From assembly GCA_020635915.1 (NCBI GenBank), contig JACJYU010000002.1, forward strand, positions 620,001 to 684,000: a DNA stretch of 64,000 bases, written 5' to 3'. Below are positions 52,650 to 62,175 of this stretch, in pieces. How positions within the stretch are numbered: the first letter of the stretch is position 1; each line of letters opens with the position of its first letter. The translations under genes were made by a program, and so were the position numbers. The notes beneath the pieces are model-generated. The model searched no databases. It was not told the origin of the DNA and saw only the letters and a list, made by a program, of their open reading frames with translations. The DNA is from Flammeovirgaceae bacterium. GTDB taxonomy: Bacteria; Bacteroidota; Bacteroidia; Cytophagales; Cyclobacteriaceae.

Positions 52650-53890
52650 CACACCCATCCCGCATACACCTTTTCCAGGGCTACGGCATAGAACTGGAAT
52701 ACATGTTGGTAGACAAGGACACACTAGCCGTAAAACCCGTTACTGATGAGTTGCTGAAACATGAACTGGGTGAGTATGGCAGCGATTTTGAAAATGGCAT
52801 CGTCACCTGGTCCAACGAGTTGGTGCTGCACGTAGTGGAGATCAAGTCCACAGCGCCCGAATCCAATTTCAATGCGTTGGAAAATGCCTTTGCCGAAAAT
52901 GTGAAAAGGATCAATGCCATATTGGACCGGTGGAATGCCATGCTCATGCCGGGGGCCGCGCACCCGTTTATGGACCCGCTGGTGGAGACCCGCCTTTGGC
53001 CACATGACAACAACGAAGTCTACCAGGTGTATGACAAAATATTTAATTCCAGGGGACACGGTTGGTCAAACCTGCAAAGCACCCACCTTAACTTGCCCTT
53101 TTATGATGATGAGGAATTTGCCAAACTGCATGCTGCCGTAAGGATCGTACTGCCCATCCTTCCGGCATTGTGTGCCTCTTCCCCGATTTTGGACGGCAAG
53201 CCCACCGGAATGGTGGACACGCGTCTAAAATACTATAAGGCCAACCAGGCCCGGATACCCTCCATAACGGGAAAAGTAATCCCCGAAGCCATATTCTCGA
53301 AACGCAATTACCTCAATGCCATTTATGAAAAAATAAAAGCGGACATTGCGCCCTTCGATCCCGAAAAAGTATTGAACCCCATTTGGGTAAACTCGCGTGG
53401 CGCCATTCCGCGCTTCGACCGCGGCTCGATAGAAATAAGGTTGATGGACATACAGGAATGCCCTACCGCTGACATGGCCATTATCACCCTGGTAACAGAG
53501 GTCATTAAAGCCTTCGTGGGTGAAATGTTTATCGGCCTGGATGAACAAATGAAAATAAAAACGGACCTGCTGGCCGGCCTGTTGGACAAGTGCATGGTCA
53601 CGAGCCAGCAAACCGAGGTGGCCCATCCCGGGCTTCTTGCGGCATTTGGTGCGGGTAGCGCCCCCATGACGGCCATTGAAGTTTGGAAAACGGCAATGGA
53701 CAGGCTTGTGAAGTCAGGAAACTCTGCCCTGGGGAAGTGGATGCCCGAACTTTCGGTCATCCTCAATGAAGGCACCCTCTCCGACAGGGTGCTGAGGACC
53801 TTGGGCGAAGACACATCGGCCGAGGCAATAAAAGGCACCTACCGCAAGTTGTGCGGGTGCCTGGAACAGGACAAGATGTTTATCCCTTAG
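52646..53890 (+). CDS. GCS2-like carboxylate-amine ligase
   Basis: 414 residues of the glutamate-cysteine ligase type 2 (GCS2/YbdK) fold, a glutamine-synthetase-like carboxylate-amine ligase. Visible motifs: GYGIELEYMLVDKDTLAVKP with the Glu metal ligands, the GHGWSNLQSTHLNLPF strand block, and PRFDRGSIEIRLMD. It starts in an ATGA overlap with the RimK gene. Classical members make gamma-glutamylcysteine; in this operon the acceptor may instead be an amino acid or peptide. The partner RimK ligase suggests two successive peptide-bond steps. Cytoplasmic. Confidence 0.87.
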   Translation: MTHPSRIHLFQGYGIELEYMLVDKDTLAVKPVTDELLKHELGEYGSDFENGIVTWSNELVLHVVEIKSTAPESNFNALENAFAENVKRINAILDRWNAMLMPGAAHPFMDPLVETRLWPHDNNEVYQVYDKIFNSRGHGWSNLQSTHLNLPFYDDEEFAKLHAAVRIVLPILPALCASSPILDGKPTGMVDTRLKYYKANQARIPSITGKVIPEAIFSKRNYLNAIYEKIKADIAPFDPEKVLNPIWVNSRGAIPRFDRGSIEIRLMDIQECPTADMAIITLVTEVIKAFVGEMFIGLDEQMKIKTDLLAGLLDKCMVTSQQTEVAHPGLLAAFGAGSAPMTAIEVWKTAMDRLVKSGNSALGKWMPELSVILNEGTLSDRVLRTLGEDTSAEAIKGTYRKLCGCLEQDKMFIP

Positions 53891-53901
53891 CGGGCCATGC
53901 C

Positions 53902-54585
53902 ATGCCCTACGCCCTGATCATTACCTGCGAGCATGCAGGCAACACCGTCCCGGCAAAATACAAGGCATTGTTCCCCCATTCGGAAGGGGTGCTACAATCC
54001 CACGAAGGGTGGGACCCCGGGGCCTGGGAAATCGCCACGTACCTGGGGAGCCAGTTCCATTGCAGGCCAATTGGTTGCCACACTACCCGTTTGCTGATTG
54101 AGGCCAATCGTTCCCTGGATAGCCCACAGCTTTTTTCCAGGTACTCCAGGCCGCTGGGCCACATCGATAAACAAGTGCTTATTGACGAAGTGTACACACC
54201 CTACCGGCAGGAGGTCGTCAGGGAAATAGAACAATTAAGCCAACCCGTCCTTCACCTTTCGGTGCACTCCTTCACCCCTGTTTACCATGGCCTGGAGCGG
54301 GAAGTGGAAGTGGGGCTGCTGTTTGACCCCGGCCGGGCAATGGAATCACGGTTTTGCCATGCTTACCATGAGGCACTGGCGCTTGCCCTGCCAAACCTGA
54401 AAATACGGTTCAACGAGCCTTACCTGGGGACCGATGACGGCCTCACCAGCCATTTGAGGTCCCGTTATGGGGATGGGCAATACGCAGGCATAGAACTGGA
54501 AGTCAGCCAAAAATTTGTTCCGGATTTGCAGGGAATCAAGCCATTCCTGGCCACGGCCATAAAAAAGGCCCTTGAAGGCCGATAA
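53902..54585 (+). CDS. N-formylglutamate amidohydrolase-like zinc hydrolase
   Basis: 227 residues from the ATG at 53902 (MPYALIITCEHAGNTVP); the frame opens earlier inside the GCS2 gene, but the family begins here. FGase (HutG-like) motifs: CEHAGN near the N-terminus, LLIEANRSLDSP, LHLSVHSFTPVYHG and a late GIELEVSQKFV. The family removes formyl groups from N-formylglutamate or acts on related acyl-glutamates. It lies 11 bases after the GCS2 gene and completes the operon; no histidine-degradation gene is near, so a hutG role is unlikely. It may act on a glutamyl product of the two ligases. Confidence 0.85.
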   Translation: MPYALIITCEHAGNTVPAKYKALFPHSEGVLQSHEGWDPGAWEIATYLGSQFHCRPIGCHTTRLLIEANRSLDSPQLFSRYSRPLGHIDKQVLIDEVYTPYRQEVVREIEQLSQPVLHLSVHSFTPVYHGLEREVEVGLLFDPGRAMESRFCHAYHEALALALPNLKIRFNEPYLGTDDGLTSHLRSRYGDGQYAGIELEVSQKFVPDLQGIKPFLATAIKKALEGR

Positions 54586-54622
54586 TTTTAGGATAAAAAT
54601 TAATTAGAAGTCAGTAATTTCC

Positions 54623-54630
54623 TATTTTTA
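54623..54630 (+). promoter_or_regulatory. Weak -7 candidate for the helix-hairpin-helix/helicase pair
   Basis: TATTTTTA matches 7 of 8 positions of TAnnTTTG and lies 17 bases before the ATG at 54647. No convincing -33. Confidence 0.3.
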
Positions 54631-54646
54631 AGAAAGGTGACACCCC

Positions 54647-55546
54647 ATGCAGCGTCTTCGGATTTGGGTCAGGAACGTGTTCGGGTTCTCGCGCAGTGAG
54701 GCCAATGGTTTTTTGATCTTGCTCCCTGCCATGCTCCTGATATTGTTTTCATATCCCATCTATCGCGCCTTTTTCTACCATGCCGAAATTTCGGACCAGG
54801 CGGAGCAGGCCAGGATCGACAGCCTTATTGCACAGTGGGAGTTTAACCCCAGCCCTGGGCCTGAACCCAGCCAATACACTTTATTTCCCTTCGACCCCAA
54901 TACCGCCACCCGCACGGCCTTTGATTCCCTTGGCATGCCTGCCTTTTTGTCGGACCGGATTGTAAAATACCGGTCCAAAGGAGGCCGGTTCAGGGCACCG
55001 GGGGACCTTTTAAAAATATATGGCCTGGACTCCGCATTGTTTCAACGCCTTTATCCATTCATTCGCATTGCCCCGCACACGGCTTCCCCGACCGGCCCCA
55101 AGGCCACCAGGAAAAAGGATGCCCGCACACCTCCCCCCATCATACTACAAGATTTGAACCAGGCCGACACTTCACAATTAAAAACCATCAGGGGGATAGG
55201 CCCCGTGCTTGCCCGCAGGATCGTGAAATTCAGGGATGGGCTGGGCGGTTTTATTGACCAAAACCAAGTAACGGAGATTTATGGTTTGGACTCAGTGGTA
55301 ATAGACCGGATCAAAAGCCGGTTTTACGTGGCCCCCCAATTCAAGCCCCTTCGGCTCAATATCAATACCGCCACCGAAACCGAGCTGTCCAACCACCCCT
55401 ATATTCGTTCAAAAATTGCCAAATCCATTGTCGCATATCGTTTTCAGCATGGAAGTTTCGAAAGGATTGACGACCTTTTGAAAATTGATTTGATCGATCA
55501 AACATTATTTGACCGGATAAAACCGTATTTGAGCATAGGGCAATAA
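54647..55546 (+). CDS. Membrane-anchored helix-hairpin-helix protein (ComEA-like HhH repeats)
   Basis: 299 residues. An N-terminal cytoplasmic stub (FGFSRSEANG) precedes one membrane helix (about 21-43, FLILLPAMLLILFSYPIY), so the rest should be periplasmic. Three ComEA-type HhH modules follow: FDPNTATRTAFDSLGMP with FRAPGDLLKIYGL, DLNQADTSQLKTIRGIGP with IDQNQVTEIYGL, and INTATETELSNHPYIR with ERIDDLLKIDL. Such modules bind DNA backbone or mediate protein contacts; similar proteins are common in Cytophagales without a proven role. The next gene starts 1 base after its stop, an unusual partnership with a cytoplasmic helicase. Confidence 0.85.
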   Translation: MQRLRIWVRNVFGFSRSEANGFLILLPAMLLILFSYPIYRAFFYHAEISDQAEQARIDSLIAQWEFNPSPGPEPSQYTLFPFDPNTATRTAFDSLGMPAFLSDRIVKYRSKGGRFRAPGDLLKIYGLDSALFQRLYPFIRIAPHTASPTGPKATRKKDARTPPPIILQDLNQADTSQLKTIRGIGPVLARRIVKFRDGLGGFIDQNQVTEIYGLDSVVIDRIKSRFYVAPQFKPLRLNINTATETELSNHPYIRSKIAKSIVAYRFQHGSFERIDDLLKIDLIDQTLFDRIKPYLSIGQ

Positions 55547-55547
55547 A

Positions 55548-58500
55548 ATGGCACGTAAGGAGCAGCACGTATTCAGTTCTTATTTGCGAAAGCTTACCAA
55601 CCTATCCGGGAACAGCCGTTCGATCTATTTGCCCAGGGCAAGTTCAGAACAATTCATAGACCTTCATACGCTGGGCCACCTAAACGGGGAAAAGTCGTTT
55701 TCCATTATTGAGGCGCTTATTGCTGGCAAAAGCAAGGTGCTCTGCCCGTTGATCGATACACGAATGGAAGCCAGCAACGAGGCAAGCAAGCGCATAAAGC
55801 GGCTTCAGCGATTGGACCAACTTATTTTTGAAGAACGGGGCTCAAAGGACCTCCACATAGGATGGCCTTTTGCGAGGGGAAAGTTTATGGATGGCACCCG
55901 GGCAAGGGCGCCCCTGCTCTTTTTCCCGGTGGTGATTAAACTGGAAAGCAACAATTGGGCCATCCATCTGCGCAAGGATGCCGATGTCACCTTCAACAAG
56001 TCCTTCCTGCTGGCCTATTCATTTTACAACCAGGTGCGGGTGGAGGATTTCCTGTTGGACGAAACGTTTGAGGAGAGGGACACGGACAGCACCGTGTTCC
56101 GCACAGCCCTTTACCAGTTGTTGCAAAAAAGCTCGGTGGATATACACTTTAACCCGGACAATTACCGGGACGAATTGGATTTCTTTAAACCCTTTACACA
56201 ACCGGAGTTTGACGAGGCCCATGCCAATGGCAGCTTCAAATTGTTTCCTGAGGCAGTGTTGGGCATTTTCCCACAGGCCGGCTCTTACCTGGTGCCCGAT
56301 TATGTGGAATTGATTGAAGGCGGCCATGTGGGAAGCCTGGAAGGGTTTTTTATGGGGAAAAACCAGGCAGAACAACAGTCGCTGCTATTCCCCAACTTCA
56401 TCCAACTGGTAAACGAGGAAAAGCTATTTACCGGGTTTCCAATGGATGCCTGGCAGGAAAACATACTTAAAGCCTCAAAAATTGGTTACTCCGCGGTCGT
56501 GCAAGGCCCGCCCGGCACTGGCAAGTCCCAACTGATCTGCAACCTTATCGCTGATGCCATTGCCACCGGAAAAAAAGTATTGGTAGTGTGCCAGAAAAGG
56601 GCCGCCCTGGACGTGGTGTACGGGCGCCTTAAAGGATTGCAACTATCGGGTTTCCTGGCGTTGGTCCACGATTTTAAGAACGACAGGAAAGAAATCTATG
56701 CCAAGGGCGCAAGGCAGGTCGAGCGTGTTGACGAGTACCGGTTGAAGAACAACAGCCTGGACGCCATACAACTCAACCGAAAGTTCCTACAGGTGTGCCA
56801 TCGGATCGACCAGATAACGGAGGAACTGGATGAGTTCAAAAAAGCCCTTTTTAACGATACCGAGTGTGGGGCATGTGTCAAAGAACTTTACCTGAGGTCA
56901 AACCCCAACGAAACTTCCATCAACCTGAAACAGGAATATCAAAATTTTCCCATTGACACCATTGGTTCCTTCCACACACGGCTGAAGTCTTATGCTTTTT
57001 ACGCACAAACCTTTGACCAGCAGGACTACCCCTGGCGCGACCGCAAACCATTTGCGGGCCTGGGCATCACCGACCTCAAGGAGATGGAGAAAATCCTTAA
57101 TGAAATCCCAGCCACCCTGCACGGCCTTTTTAACCAACTGGAAACCCAGATAGGCGCTAAACTGGATTGGGACCAATGCGAGGAGTTGTTGGAACACGAA
57201 CCGGAGCTAAACGAAATGATGGCCCAATTGGACAGTGGGGAAGTCTACTCTTTTTTCCAGCAAATGGTGGAGGAAGACGACAACGAAACCAGTGCCCTGT
57301 GGTTGGCCAACATCGAGCGGCTGGTGTTGTCTTGTTTTGAAGAAGAAGGGCCCGAGTCTTCCCTCCCCACCGCCCAACTGGGCACTTTGCAACAGGCCCT
57401 GTATAGGAGGATGAAAGCGAGGAGGAGCCTGGTCGGGCTAGTCCGGTGGGAGCTTTTTTCAAAAGACAAATTCCTGATCAAGCGTGCGCTGGTTGGCAAC
57501 GGGCTTGAAAACAACCGTGCAGGGTTTAAAAAACTGGAGGCCAAACTCGACCGCAGGCTCAACCTTGAGCACAACCTGTCAAAACTGAAAACAAAGGCAT
57601 GGCTGAAGAATGTGCCGGAAAAAATCAACGAAAAGGAAATCCAGGGTTGGTTCGCCAATCAGAAAAAAGCGATACAGGCAAAATTGATATTCAGGTCGGT
57701 AAGGGGCATTGGCAACTTCATTGACCTGTCGGCCCTAGGCCGCGCTGAAGTGGGGGTACGAATAAAAAAATTGTTCCAGGTACTATCGTCCATTCCTGCG
57801 CTTAAAATCCGATGGAACGCATACCTGGGCCCCAACCAAATTGCACTGCTCACCCAACATCCAGAAAAAAGCGAAACATTAAAGGCCTGCCTCCTCAATG
57901 ATTTCGATGCCCTTTGCGAATTCGACAATATCCGGGAAGGGCTCACCCCCGATGAGAGGGCCAGCATCTCCAAATTACAGGAGGCCCATCCCGACTGGCA
58001 GCCGGATGCCATCCAGAAAACTTTCATCAACAGCCTATGCCTGGCCTGGATCGACCATATTGAAACCAAATTCCCGGTATTAAGGATCGTATCGTCAGGT
58101 AAACTTACGCTGCTGGAGTCGGAGCTCCAGGACCTTGTTGTGGAAAAGCAGAAATTGGGCAACGAGATCATTTTATTACGGGCGAGGGAACGCGTTGCCG
58201 ATGACCTTGAATTCAACCGGCTCAACAACCGGGTCACCTACCGCGACCTTCACCACCAACTCACCAAGAAGAAGAGGATTTGGCCCGTTCGCAAGCTGAT
58301 ATCCGAATTTGAAAGCGAAATCTTCAGGTTGCTGCCATGCTGGCTTGCCTCCCCGGAATCGGTATCGGCCATATTCCCGCTAAAGGAAATGTTTGACCTG
58401 GTAGTCTTTGACGAGGCCTCCCAATGTTTTGCCGAAAGGGGCATTCCCGCCATGTACCGTGGCAAGCAGGCCATTGTTGCCGGTGACGACAAGCAGTTAA

Positions 58501-59564
58501 AACCAAGCGACCTGTACCGTATCCGGTGGCAGGACGGGGAAGAAGACAATCCTGACCTCGAAGTGGACTCACTGCTGGAACTTTCGGCACGGTACCTTAT
58601 GCAACTGCCCCTGCTTAGCCACTACAGGAGCAAATCACTGGAGTTGATTGATTTCTCCAATCGGTATTTTTATGATGGAAAACTTACTTTGTTGCCCGAT
58701 GCGGGCAATATCAACCCGGCCGAACCGCCAGTGGCCTACCACAAGGTGGACGGGATATGGGAAAACAACACCAACAAAATTGAAGCAGATGCCATTGTGT
58801 CCCTGGTGTTGGGAATGGTGAAATCCAATCCGGAAAAGGAAATAGGGATAGTCTGCTTCAATGCGCCTCAACAAATGCTGATATTGGATTTGCTGGATGA
58901 AGCTTTTAGCAAACAGCAAATTGCCATGCCCGGATCGCTGATCGTAAAAAACATAGAAAATGTTCAGGGAGATGAAAAAGACATTATTGTTTTCTCCATC
59001 GGGTATGCACCCGACCTCAAAGGAAAAATGCATTTTCACTTTGGCAGCCTGAGTATGGCCGGTGGCGAAAACAGGCTGAACGTGGCCATTACCAGGGCCA
59101 GGGAAAAGGTCATGGTGGTCACCAGCATTTTCCCCGAACAACTCCAGGTGGACGAAACCAAAAATGACGGCCCCAAGCTATTGAAAAAGTACCTTCAGTA
59201 TATTCAGGAAACGGCCAACGGGCATTTCAAACCGTTTATTGGCGGCCAAAACAACACCAAGGCCAATTGGTACCTTAAGGATATCATTGGGGCCTGGGGC
59301 ATTGAAAAATTTCCCGATAAGCAGTTTATGAAAGATGTCCTCCCCTTTGCGGATGTTTCGGCACACATGGAAAACGACAAGGTTGGCCTCATCCTTACCG
59401 ATGATGAACTATACCGTCAAAACCCATCGGTAAAAGACCTTCATGCCTCCATGATGGCGCTATTCGAACAAAAAAAATGGAGGGCCTTAAGGGCCTACAG
59501 CCGAAACTACTGGCAGGACCACGAAAAGTTCTTCAACGAAGTGGCCAAGTTTGTGGCCTCATGA
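55548..59564 (+). CDS. Large SF1 (UPF1/Dna2-like) helicase with DUF4011-like N-terminus
   Basis: 1338 residues. The N-terminal part (YLRKLTNLSGNSRSIYL) resembles the DUF4011 module of giant SF1 helicases. Motif I (Walker A) is GPPGTGKS at residues 320-327; motif II is DEAS at about 955-958 (VVFDEASQCF); later motifs are LSHYRSKS, NVQGDEKDIIVFS and RLNVAITRAREKV. A long helical insertion lies between the ATPase halves (about 400-900). The last 100 residues resemble the Vsr/MTES_1575-like nuclease module that ends such proteins (FADVSAH at 1268-1274, TDDELY near 1285), but the Glu of the usual active site seems missing. It is cytoplasmic, probably acting on nucleic acids, possibly in repair or defence. 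It lies 1 base from the HhH gene. Confidence 0.85.
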   Translation: MARKEQHVFSSYLRKLTNLSGNSRSIYLPRASSEQFIDLHTLGHLNGEKSFSIIEALIAGKSKVLCPLIDTRMEASNEASKRIKRLQRLDQLIFEERGSKDLHIGWPFARGKFMDGTRARAPLLFFPVVIKLESNNWAIHLRKDADVTFNKSFLLAYSFYNQVRVEDFLLDETFEERDTDSTVFRTALYQLLQKSSVDIHFNPDNYRDELDFFKPFTQPEFDEAHANGSFKLFPEAVLGIFPQAGSYLVPDYVELIEGGHVGSLEGFFMGKNQAEQQSLLFPNFIQLVNEEKLFTGFPMDAWQENILKASKIGYSAVVQGPPGTGKSQLICNLIADAIATGKKVLVVCQKRAALDVVYGRLKGLQLSGFLALVHDFKNDRKEIYAKGARQVERVDEYRLKNNSLDAIQLNRKFLQVCHRIDQITEELDEFKKALFNDTECGACVKELYLRSNPNETSINLKQEYQNFPIDTIGSFHTRLKSYAFYAQTFDQQDYPWRDRKPFAGLGITDLKEMEKILNEIPATLHGLFNQLETQIGAKLDWDQCEELLEHEPELNEMMAQLDSGEVYSFFQQMVEEDDNETSALWLANIERLVLSCFEEEGPESSLPTAQLGTLQQALYRRMKARRSLVGLVRWELFSKDKFLIKRALVGNGLENNRAGFKKLEAKLDRRLNLEHNLSKLKTKAWLKNVPEKINEKEIQGWFANQKKAIQAKLIFRSVRGIGNFIDLSALGRAEVGVRIKKLFQVLSSIPALKIRWNAYLGPNQIALLTQHPEKSETLKACLLNDFDALCEFDNIREGLTPDERASISKLQEAHPDWQPDAIQKTFINSLCLAWIDHIETKFPVLRIVSSGKLTLLESELQDLVVEKQKLGNEIILLRARERVADDLEFNRLNNRVTYRDLHHQLTKKKRIWPVRKLISEFESEIFRLLPCWLASPESVSAIFPLKEMFDLVVFDEASQCFAERGIPAMYRGKQAIVAGDDKQLKPSDLYRIRWQDGEEDNPDLEVDSLLELSARYLMQLPLLSHYRSKSLELIDFSNRYFYDGKLTLLPDAGNINPAEPPVAYHKVDGIWENNTNKIEADAIVSLVLGMVKSNPEKEIGIVCFNAPQQMLILDLLDEAFSKQQIAMPGSLIVKNIENVQGDEKDIIVFSIGYAPDLKGKMHFHFGSLSMAGGENRLNVAITRAREKVMVVTSIFPEQLQVDETKNDGPKLLKKYLQYIQETANGHFKPFIGGQNNTKANWYLKDIIGAWGIEKFPDKQFMKDVLPFADVSAHMENDKVGLILTDDELYRQNPSVKDLHASMMALFEQKKWRALRAYSRNYWQDHEKFFNEVAKFVAS

Positions 59565-59570
59565 CAACAA

Positions 59571-60998
59571 CTATTTCCGGTAGTCCAGTGCCGGGGGCCT
59601 GTCGCCAATCAATGCCTCGTAGGTAAACCCTTCCGTTTTCCCCTTGAACTCCTTCCAGGCCCCTTCAAGAAGGGCAGGGTTGGTATACAGGTCGATGGCC
59701 GTAAGCGCCATTGATTTTGCGGCCATCATCATTCCTTTTATGCCAATGCTTGTACCCCCTGCCGCCACGGCCTGCCAGCTATGTGCCGCTGTGCCCGGCA
59801 CCCACGTGGCCGCTGACATGCCCACGGTAGGCACCACCCAACTGACATCGCCCACGTCCGTGGAGGCGGTGCCGGCCCTGAGTTGGTATTCCGCAATATC
59901 TTGTGTGGAGCTTAAAGGAGGCACTTTACCTGTAAACGTCTTTTGGACTTCGGCCCCAAAAGCTTTTTCCTCGTCCGTCATGGCATAGCCCCCTACCTCT
60001 TTGAGGTTGGCGTACATCGCCCTGGCAAGCGTTTCATTGGGAAGCAAGTCATGGACGCCACCCGTGATTTCCACCTCCACTTTGGTATCGGTGCCCAGGG
60101 CCGCGCCCTTTGCCGCGTTCACAATCCTTTCCCATACGTCCTTTACTTCGTCACGGCTGGGGTGGCGAACGTAATAGTACACCTCGGCAAAAGCAGGCAC
60201 TACATTAGGGGCCTCGCCCCCTCTCGTTATGACGTAATGGATCCGCGTCTCGGGCGTGACATGTTCGCGCATCATGTTCACCATGGCATCCATGGCTTCA
60301 ACCGCATCCAGTGCCGACCTGCCCCGAAACGGGGCCGCTGCCGCGTGGGCCGCCACGCCATAAAACCTAAACTTGCCCGTTTTGTTTGCCAGTGAAGTTC
60401 CCGGGCTGGCGCTGTTTCCCGCCCCGGGATGCCAGTTGATCACGGCATCCACATCCTGGAACAACCCCTCCCTGACCATATATACTTTTCCTGAGCCCCC
60501 TTCTTCGGCAGGGGTGCCATAAAACCTGATGGTGCCCTGCCTTTTGTTGGCAGTCAACCAATCCTTTGCGGCAATGGCCGCTGCTGCCGATGCCGTGCCA
60601 AAGAGGTGGTGCCCACATGCATGGCCCGCCCCTTGCCCTTCAATAGGTTTTTTCACCGGCACCGCTTCTTGTGCCAACCCAGGCAGTGCATCAAACTCAC
60701 CCAGTATAGCAATAATGGGCTTGCCCTGTCCGTAGCTGGCAATAAAGGCCGTGGGCATCCCCGCCACTCCCTTTTCCACCTTAAACCCAGCCTTGGCCAG
60801 TGTTTCCTGAAGCAAGGCCGAGCTACGGGTTTCTTGAAAACCCACTTCGGCATAGCCCCAAATTTGCTTTGCTATGGCAGCATACCCTTCCTGCCTGGCG
60901 TCAATTGCCTTGATTGTTTCTTTCTTGGATTTTTGGGCCATTGTGGTTCCCGATATCGAAACCAGGGCCAAGGCCAGGGCCAGGCTAAAATTTTTCAT
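59571..60998 (-). CDS. M20 family amidohydrolase (AbgB-like), secreted
   Basis: 475 residues with a signal peptide (MKNFSLALALALVSISGTTMAQ). M20D-type metal-binding motifs: GQGAGHACGHHLFGTA, PAEEGGSGKVYM and INWHPGAGNSASPGTS; dimerisation domain near 210-330. Closest in pattern to p-aminobenzoyl-glutamate hydrolase subunit B (AbgB); it would cleave an acyl-amino acid amide bond in the periplasm. It is a single gene, convergent with the helicase (7 bases between stops), and its upstream 175-base gap to the next gene holds only a short hairpin near 61064. Confidence 0.92.
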   Translation of the reverse strand: MKNFSLALALALVSISGTTMAQKSKKETIKAIDARQEGYAAIAKQIWGYAEVGFQETRSSALLQETLAKAGFKVEKGVAGMPTAFIASYGQGKPIIAILGEFDALPGLAQEAVPVKKPIEGQGAGHACGHHLFGTASAAAAIAAKDWLTANKRQGTIRFYGTPAEEGGSGKVYMVREGLFQDVDAVINWHPGAGNSASPGTSLANKTGKFRFYGVAAHAAAAPFRGRSALDAVEAMDAMVNMMREHVTPETRIHYVITRGGEAPNVVPAFAEVYYYVRHPSRDEVKDVWERIVNAAKGAALGTDTKVEVEITGGVHDLLPNETLARAMYANLKEVGGYAMTDEEKAFGAEVQKTFTGKVPPLSSTQDIAEYQLRAGTASTDVGDVSWVVPTVGMSAATWVPGTAAHSWQAVAAGGTSIGIKGMMMAAKSMALTAIDLYTNPALLEGAWKEFKGKTEGFTYEALIGDRPPALDYRK

Positions 60999-61173
60999 GT
61001 CCTTTAAATGGTTTTCCTAAAAATAAACAAAAGTAACTAACCCACCACTGGAATTGTGACGACCGCACTATAAAGCGGACTGGTGCCAACTACAAAAATT
61101 CATTTTATATTTACATAAAGGTTCGTTAGTTTGAAGTGTGTACAACAATACCTGGCATTTTTTCCAAAAAGAT

Positions 61174-62124
61174 ATGAGAAAAACCACATGGGCCGTACTG
61201 GTCACTTTGCTACTGGTTTCTTGCAGCGTCCCTAAAGACAAGAAGATAGAGAAAGCCCCTGAAGTGGTTTCACTGCTTGGCACCACTTATTTTGAGCCGG
61301 AACGGAGCCCGGAACTACAACATAGGCTGGACAGCAACCTTGCCGTTGCCATAGAAAACTTTCACCGCGACCCATCCGAAGAAAACTACATTTGGTATGG
61401 CCGCAGGCTTGGGTACTTGTCCCGGTTCAATGAAGCCATAGAAGTGCTCAGCGAGGGGATTGAAAAATACCCACAATCCTATAAGCTGCTTCGTCACCGT
61501 GGCCACCGGTTTATTTCCATGCGGTTGTTCGACCGGGCCATTGACGATTTGACCAAAGCCTCCCAGTTGATGGTGCCCTACCCTCTTGAAACCGAACCGG
61601 ATGGCGCCCCCAACAAAATCAATACGCCTTTGTCCAACACCCAATTCAATATTTGGTACCATCTTGGCCTTGCCCACTACCTCAAGGGCGATTTTCCCAA
61701 AGCTGAACAATCCTATATCGAATGTTTGAAGGTAAGCAACAATGATGACCTGTTGGTGGCCACGATTGATTGGTTCTATATGACCTACAGACGTGAAGGC
61801 AAAGATGAATTGGCCGGGGGGTTGTTGGGGAACATTACAGACTCGATGTCCATTGTTGAAAACGATTCCTATTACAAACGACTGAAAATGTACCAGGGCA
61901 AGTTGGCACCGGAAGAAGTGCTAACGGTAAATCCCGCTGCCGATGACTATGACCTCTCCCTGGCCACGCAAGGCTACGGTGTTGGCAATTGGTACTTTTA
62001 CAATGGCGACACGGCCAGGGCCGTGGATATATTTAAAAAGGTGGTGTCCGGGAAGAGCTTTTCTTCCTTTGGTTTCATCGCCTCTGAAGCGGAACTGGCA
62101 AGGCTTAGGGGGCCCAACCATTAA
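61174..62124 (+). CDS. TPR-repeat lipoprotein
   Basis: 316 residues from the ATG at 61174; the frame opens at 61138, but the lipobox (LLVSCS, Cys near residue 16) fits the later start. Several TPR motifs occupy about 50-250 (YIWYGRRLGYLSRFNEAIEV, YLKGDFPKAEQSYIECLKVS), and a last one near 265-305 (GVGNWYFYNGDTARAVDIFK). This is an outer- or inner-membrane-anchored scaffold in the periplasm; its partner is unknown. It precedes thrB by 51 bases on the same strand, but thrB has its own -7 box. Confidence 0.88.
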   Translation: MRKTTWAVLVTLLLVSCSVPKDKKIEKAPEVVSLLGTTYFEPERSPELQHRLDSNLAVAIENFHRDPSEENYIWYGRRLGYLSRFNEAIEVLSEGIEKYPQSYKLLRHRGHRFISMRLFDRAIDDLTKASQLMVPYPLETEPDGAPNKINTPLSNTQFNIWYHLGLAHYLKGDFPKAEQSYIECLKVSNNDDLLVATIDWFYMTYRREGKDELAGGLLGNITDSMSIVENDSYYKRLKMYQGKLAPEEVLTVNPAADDYDLSLATQGYGVGNWYFYNGDTARAVDIFKKVVSGKSFSSFGFIASEAELARLRGPNH

Positions 62125-62134
62125 TGAATGCATT

Positions 62135-62142
62135 TACATTTG
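62135..62142 (+). promoter_or_regulatory. -7 box of thrB
   Basis: TACATTTG is an exact TAnnTTTG match, 33 bases before the thrB ATG (62176). No TTTG was found at the -33 position. No leader-peptide attenuator with Thr/Ile codons is visible in the 51-base gap. Confidence 0.45.
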
Positions 62143-62175
62143 CTCCCTAAAACAAACGCACAGTAGGCGTAAAAA

